Below the pieces are notes generated by a model. The model made no database searches. It was not told the origin of the DNA and saw nothing but the letters and a program-made list of their open reading frames with translations. DNA of 64,000 nt from Aspidiotus rigidus (lineage: Eukaryota; Arthropoda; Insecta; Hemiptera; Diaspididae). The stretch is taken from NCBI GenBank assembly GCA_035079385.1, contig JAVHKY010000085.1:1-64000 (forward strand). The letters run 5' to 3'. Of this stretch, positions 58,247 to 64,000 are shown piece by piece. The position numbers were made by a program, and so were the translations under genes. Position 1 is the stretch's first letter, and every line of letters starts with the position of its first letter.

Positions 58247-61200
58247 GTATCTCTGTGTAATAATCTTGTGAGCCCAATCATAAAATATTTGTATTATACA
58301 CGTAAGTTTGATGTGTATCACAAGAACGCAATCATCTGACTTTAGATTTCCGTTAATTTGAAGACGTATACGCGGTAGTTTCCACAACTGCTACATGGAA
58401 AGGGTATTTGTCGGAGGAAATATTCGATACGTCTTATGACATACCTTCTTTCTCCTTACAATAACTCCCTTCCCCAGTCGGCTTTCTTCCTATTTTCTCG
58501 CAGAGAGAGGAACTTGGTTTACATTGTTGCATTATTCACTGCGGTAAACGAATTATTCGTGTATTACAAATGAGTTTGATTCACCCTAGATGCGGTAATT
58601 GAGTTTCCTGTATGTACGTAGAGACACAATGTACATTCTTCATCTTGGTTGATTGGGAAGTGCGGCAGTAAGTTGAGAATTTGATTCTGAAATTTTTCAG
58701 TGCTATCCAGCCGTGTGATATTATACTTTTTTTCCCCATTCTTTTTTAAAATGAATCGTACCACTCGTTCCTCTTTTTTTTCAGTCGTTTTCGTTGTTTT
58801 CTTTAAATTATTCATATATTATTTTCAGTTTGTACAATCTGCTTAAAATTTCACTAAATAAATAAATAACTGAAACCAATGAATGAACGAAATTTTTTTT
58901 TTAAATCCTGGTAAAAGTACCGTAAATCCATCCTTCGTACAAATATAATTCCAATAACTCTACAGGCCGCAAATTTATGGATCACTAATGATTCATATGG
59001 TGTTGAATTTAATTTTTTTTTTTTCTCTCTCTATTTTACAGTTTAGGTACGTTTACGCATTTATTAGGTAGAAAGAAAACTAATCCTAACCTTAAAAATA
59101 AAGACCTGTCTGTCTTCTTCCCGAAGAAATACGCTCTCAACCCACCCATAGTATACTTACACGTACTATATTTTTGTCAATGAGTCTTTCTGATCTCATT
59201 CTTTTTGCCTCTATTTCTTGTTTTCTATTTCCACTTTCTGCCCTTTCGTTGGCTTTGTATCACCTTGAAATAATTTTGGTACCGGTTATTACATAAAAAC
59301 TTTTTGTACGCGTCTGAAAGTACATGTTATGCATTTTGTATAATTATAATGTATTTATAGGCTCGTATCGAACATCCCGTACACACATAATATTATTGAT
59401 ACTGAACTTTTGAATTATCCACCGAAGTGGTTTTAATTAGACGTACTTGTATAAGTTGTGTACAATCATAGTGAATTGAGCGCTATGTGTTCTTTGTCCT
59501 CCATATGCTGATGATGTATACTGTATAATATCGACAGAGGAATCCTAAATTGAATAACTTTTTTCAAGATATACTGCTGGTATCTATTGAATCGATTTCA
59601 GGCTATATGTATTCTATCGATTTATAAAGTGTAATGTAAAGGCCTATACAGTATTTAATATAAATATTATGTAGCAATATTATCCTACAATATAGAATAT
59701 ATTATACGTATACAAATTATCAGTATGATATACGCGGGTTCAAGTTAGAACCATGAATTTTGAGATGTATATACTTGTAGTTATAGTTCTAGTCTTACAT
59801 AAACAGTTTGTATTTTCTCATAATGTGATATTTGTCTTACTTTCTTCTTCATGTTTAATTTACCAATATATACTATTATATACGAAGTATAATCGAGTGA
59901 ATTTTCTATTCATTAAACAAAAATGAGAAGAATCTTTGAGTTTCACTTCATCAACCGCGCACACAAACAATTGCACGTAAACTCAACGTAACTCAACTTA
60001 ATTCATCAGTTACGTTTTGATATGTCTTCTAGGAATTGTTGCTTTATTTTCTCATTATTTGGATCGTCTTTTGCAACAAATTGCGACAGTAAAACTTTTA
60101 AAGATTTATCCAGACGCGAAAAATGATAAAGAGAGAAACAAGCAAACAAAAGAAAAAAGATGTTATGCAAACTTGATTCGCGTTTGTGTCGCATTTGCAA
60201 ACACCGACAGTCCTTCATGATGGAGTAGACCGTGCGGATTGCGTATGCATTTAATTTTGTTTCCTCCAACTCGGGTATAACTTCAATGAAATGCAAACTT
60301 GATTGACCGAATTAATGGTGTTGTTTGCTTAAAGAACTTGGTACATTTTGTATACGTTATTATAATGAATGGCCGCCAATTAGAGTCTATCAAGTATGCG
60401 ACCGAAAGAAATGAAGGCTCACTATAAATATGACATTCTCATTGTTCGAAACTTGGTCACTATACTTGAAACAATCGCACGCGACATTCGATTATGCCAA
60501 GTAAAGGACCTTTACTGACACCAAACATGTAAGTATGACTGAGTACGTTGAGGTGGGCCTTTAATTGCATTACCTCCCGTAATGGCGGTCTATTCTTCGA
60601 GAATCTCGTGTCACGAGTTTATTGGATGACAACATGGCCGTCTAAAAATAGAAGTGAGAGAGAGAGAACAAAAAGCTTAAAAATCACCAAATTTTTTAGT
60701 TATCCGTGGTATGTGACTGTATTATTTGGTCACAACCCAAGAGAAATTAAGCTGCGTGTGAAAACTAATCATACATATTATGCAAACGCACTCGTATAAT
60801 TGTAAAATTAACAATCCTACTCTCTCGTTTCTTTTCAAAGAAGAGAGAAGCAGAAGGAAGGAAGGGGGCAAAGATGAGAGAGAGAGAGAGAATGGATTCA
60901 ACTGTAAATATATACTTAATACTATATGTCTAGATATAAGTTTTTCAAATTTTTCGTTTCTAAAACAAATGCATACCATACCGTCACTATGGTGACAAGA
61001 ATTCTATAATGCACTGACGATTTCAATTGTTCAGTTATCGCGATGTGAAACACTCGTCTAATTCTTGGTACTCCAGAGGACGCCTCTGTCCTTGAAAACG
61101 GCACGCAAGAAGAATTGGACGCCATGGCGCTAAGAACAATAGTGACGTCTGGCGAGTCGAATGCTGCTTCTAGAACGTGGTACGGTCTATTGTTTGAAAA

Positions 61201-62175
61201 ATAATTAATATTCAGGCAAAACAATGAGTGTGCTGCGCGCTGTTTAGGAATCCTTTGAACCGTTGCTTGGAAATCTTATTTAGTACCGACGATAGAAGAA
61301 AAGGCGCATTTTTTTCTAAACATAAAACTCATAATATTCTTATGATGGCAATGATGAGCGATGCATTCATCTGCCATCGAAAACCTACAAAGTTATATAA
61401 GTTCAGGGCTCTTTACACCACATAAATCATAAATTTGTTTTTGATTTGTTTTTGTAAAAGTGAGTACGATATACGTGCGTACTGTATACTCTGCTGATGG
61501 TCAATATTGCAGTATCTTATATCTACATAAAGGTTTCTATCATAAAATACCATTCTTGCAGCTCGAGGGACCGATATACATTTGAACATGTGTGAAGAAA
61601 TCTTTAATATAGGTTATCGTAATTAATTAGTTACTTGCCTATACAGTAGTTTGAATAAACCAAATATTCGGTATATTATATCTACTGAGCAATTACTGTA
61701 TCTGATGCGTAATTTTCTCTTCTGGGTATCAAATTGGATTATTCTTCAACATTTTTTTGAACAATGTGAAATATTATATCACGGCTCCCAATACGATGAC
61801 TCGAAGAAAGAGATTTTAAGAAAATAAAAAGTTGAATTGATCAATTTACGCACTATCCAAATTAAAGAGCGTGAAAAATTGTGAATTAAGCGCGTGTGCT
61901 TTTGACCTTATTAAGTTGGTAAATGTTTTACTTATGATTCATTTACCTCTCTAATTTTTTGAAATGTATTTCTTCACGTATTTTCAAATAAATTTTAATT
62001 CTAACATAATAAGATTCTGTGATAGCGAAAGATTTTCTGTACTCAAATATATCGTTTCGGCGTGTAAGCAATCAATCTTCTATTATTAAGAGTGAACCAT
62101 CGCGGCAGCTATACGTATATCTCATATAAAGGGGATGGAGTCCTCGTAGGTGTACGAGTCATGTTTTTTTTTGCG
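58247..62175. other. 3.9 kb downstream of Dfd with no gene or clear repeat recognised
   Basis: Open frames are short and unsupported. The one with the most protein-like text (60922-61224, minus) has no family I can name. A short GA run occurs near 60875. Regulatory DNA of the Hox cluster would be expected between Dfd and its neighbour, but I see no specific site I can defend. Confidence 0.4.
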
Positions 62176-62183
62176 GTTCTACT

Positions 62184-62502
62184 CAGTGGCGACTACAGGC
62201 CTTGGCGCCCGGGGCAGAAAGTAAGAAGGCGCTCTTATTTGTGACCTGCGACGAGAAAAGGATGCTCATTGCCCACTGACAGGAACACCATTTCTCTCTG
62301 ATTAGATGTCTAATCAGAGAGAAATGGTATTCTTGCGGCAATGAGCATCCTTTTCTCATCGCAGGTCACATTTATTATTTTTTTTTTCAAGTAAAAAATT
62401 ATTTCCTGACGCCTCGGCGCTCCCGGATGAGAGGGCACGGGCGCGGGCGCCTAGTGCGACCGCACTTTCTGCACCCTCTGCACCCGTCTATCGTCGTCAC
62501 TG
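62184..62502. mobile_element. 319-bp hAT-type foldback MITE
   Basis: CAGTGGCGAC at the left end and GTCGTCACTG at the right are inverted with one mismatch. The flanks GTTCTACT and ATTCTATT agree at 6 of 8 positions, as for an old hAT duplication. Inside, GTGACCTGCGACGAGAAAAG + GATGCTCATTGCC and TTTCTCTCTGATTAGA have complements (62295-62370), so the left half folds into a long hairpin. The right half is GC-rich (GGGCGCGGGCGCC area). Confidence 0.8.
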
Positions 62503-62510
62503 ATTCTATT

Positions 62511-63344
62511 ATAGAATCAGATAGCAGTTTATGTAAGTCTATATAGCGCAGCGTAATACAGCTCACGAAATACAACAATACTTCTGAGATTGCATTGCCT
62601 AATATGAATTACGCTTGCCAAACCTCCCTGCGAGTAGCGCAGTTACCAAGATTGCGGCGTGACGGAATCTTACATATACCGGTATACCTATACGCCGGCA
62701 CAAATAAAAGTGTACAATAGTTATAAGCACACCTCGAAGTATACTTTTCAATGCTGATACCGCGTGAACTAGTAAAATTTATGAATCTCGCCGAGTACCA
62801 TCCTACCTTACAATAGATTCCTCTTCTTCTAAACACTGTTTCCACTCCGAAAGTTGGTAGCCCGTATGGATTTTGAGAATTCAGGACATCGCGTCCTATA
62901 CGCAAATTCAAATGTACAAGGTTCTTCATTTTCACGATAATTTGCCTCGCTCCCATTGCTCAATTTCTTTCTTTTCTTTTGACTAAATAATTTCAAATAT
63001 TTTTCTCTCGCATTCTGTTATTATTTCTACCTAAAAATTAATAATAATAGTATAATGATAATTATAACGTACAGTGTATCCCATCATTATACGAGTATCA
63101 TATAGAATTCACATGTACACTCACACATAAGAATAAATAAATATCATGTTATTTGAATATTATACTTTTATAGTGGGTAAGTACATTCACTAATTATAAA
63201 ATTGTTTGGCCCCGACAGGTCAGGCAATATTGACTTCCAAAAACAAAGTTGACATGACGGGTATTTCTAACTTTCATCTTTCTGCGCGTTCGCGTTTCCG
63301 TCAATACTTACCCTATAGAAATACTCGTACATTTGACGCGTGTT

Positions 63345-63346
<2 letters not shown>
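62511..63346. other. No gene recognised
   Basis: An AT-rich stretch with a 115-codon minus-strand frame (62609-62956) that has no recognisable feature. GCGTAATACAGCTCACGAAA and TACTTCTGAGATTGCA (62548-62596) repeat a phrase also present at 13380-13425, marking a small dispersed repeat. Confidence 0.45.

Positions 63347-63401
<55 letters not shown>
63347..63401. repeat. (GA)27 tract
   Basis: A pure GA/AG run. A short CTTT run also lies at 63672-63694. Confidence 0.97.
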
Positions 63402-63404
<3 letters not shown>

Positions 63405-64000
63405 TGAAATGACGAACTTGATGGAATCGTACGGATGCTTTTAACAACCATAGGTAAAGGGGGAGGAGCCGTCTGAACATAGTACATATACGCTGCCGTA
63501 TATGTACCGTTGTCGTCTCAGCAGATACTCGACGCCATACGTTTTAACCGATGGCAAGGTTAAACTATTTAATAGTAGAGAACAGCACTTGAATTTGAAC
63601 AACAATTATGGTAATTCTCATTTTTTCCTCCTTGTTTTTCACCTCCCTGTTTCTTTTCGTTTCGTTTTTTTTTTCTTTCTTTCTTTCTTTCTTTATTGTA
63701 AACTGCTCTCCGTTACAGTGTGTAAATGCGGGGAAAAATTAAACGGGAAGAGAATGCTTAAGGACCCACAATGCTCAATGAGGCATTGGATTTGTTTTGT
63801 TTTTTATACCTAATTACTAGAAAATTCAATTGATTACAAATCATCAACGGCAAAGGTGAATCTTATTTTGACAGATTTATTTTCAATTACATGACACCGC
63901 AGTGTATGCATACTTATTGCAGTGGTTGCTAAGGGTTAAATGATTAAAAATGATTAAGTCGAATTTACGAATTAAACGATGTAATCACTGATAAGCTACT

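Noticed and set aside
60922..61224. 100-codon minus-strand frame with protein-like text
   Set aside because: No family recognised, no splice or start context; chance cannot be excluded.
63502..63813. Possible first coding exon MYRCRLSRYSTPYVLTDGK... with a GT after about 36 codons
   Set aside because: No recognisable protein, weak donor context, and the rest of the frame runs into T-rich simple sequence.

Overview
This window is AT-rich, repeat-laden animal DNA, most likely from an arthropod and probably an insect; I cannot fix the order. The one gene I can defend is a Hox gene of the Deformed (Dfd, Hox4) group on the + strand. Exon 1 (16573-17497) carries the MSSFL start, a long polar linker and the YPWM hexapeptide. 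Exon 2 (51830-52152) carries the homeodomain and the Dfd-type tail [13 protein letters not shown] splice sites and codon phase match exactly across a 34.3-kb intron, giving a 415-residue protein. Its homeodomain is strikingly divergent: about 15 of 60 positions differ from the usual insect Dfd sequence, including position 56 (F instead of W), while all DNA-contact residues are kept.

Everything else I recognise is mobile or repetitive DNA. Upstream (1-16 kb) there is a decayed non-LTR RNase H fragment, a 1.04-kb element with about 185-bp inverted ends, a 393-bp foldback element, the first copy of a 2.3-kb dispersed repeat that contains the 3' end of a LINE, a degenerate 2.1-kb hAT transposon with its target duplication, small hairpin repeats, and a Penelope-type terminus.

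The intron (17.5-51.8 kb) holds at least five Penelope-like (PLE) fragments with reverse transcriptase and/or GIY-YIG endonuclease remains. All are coded on the minus strand, antisense to Dfd. Several of their termini carry hammerhead-ribozyme-like cores, the clearest at 40820-40855 and, upstream of the gene, at 15200-15232. The intron also holds a second near-identical copy of the 2.3-kb repeat, a second large-TIR element, several MITEs, a tRNA-like SINE head, a 45-bp minisatellite, tandem repeats of other periods, and long GT and GA tracts.

Downstream of Dfd (52-64 kb) are long CT and TAA tracts, a 1.34-kb TIR element, a 497-bp non-autonomous hAT relative with perfect ends and 8-bp target duplications, and a hAT-type foldback MITE. 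No other gene was recognised there. The transposons do not form a pathway with Dfd. Their possible relevance is regulatory: antisense-biased PLEs, ribozyme-like motifs (one in the sense orientation of the Dfd pre-mRNA), and complementary GA/CT tracts on either side of exon 2.
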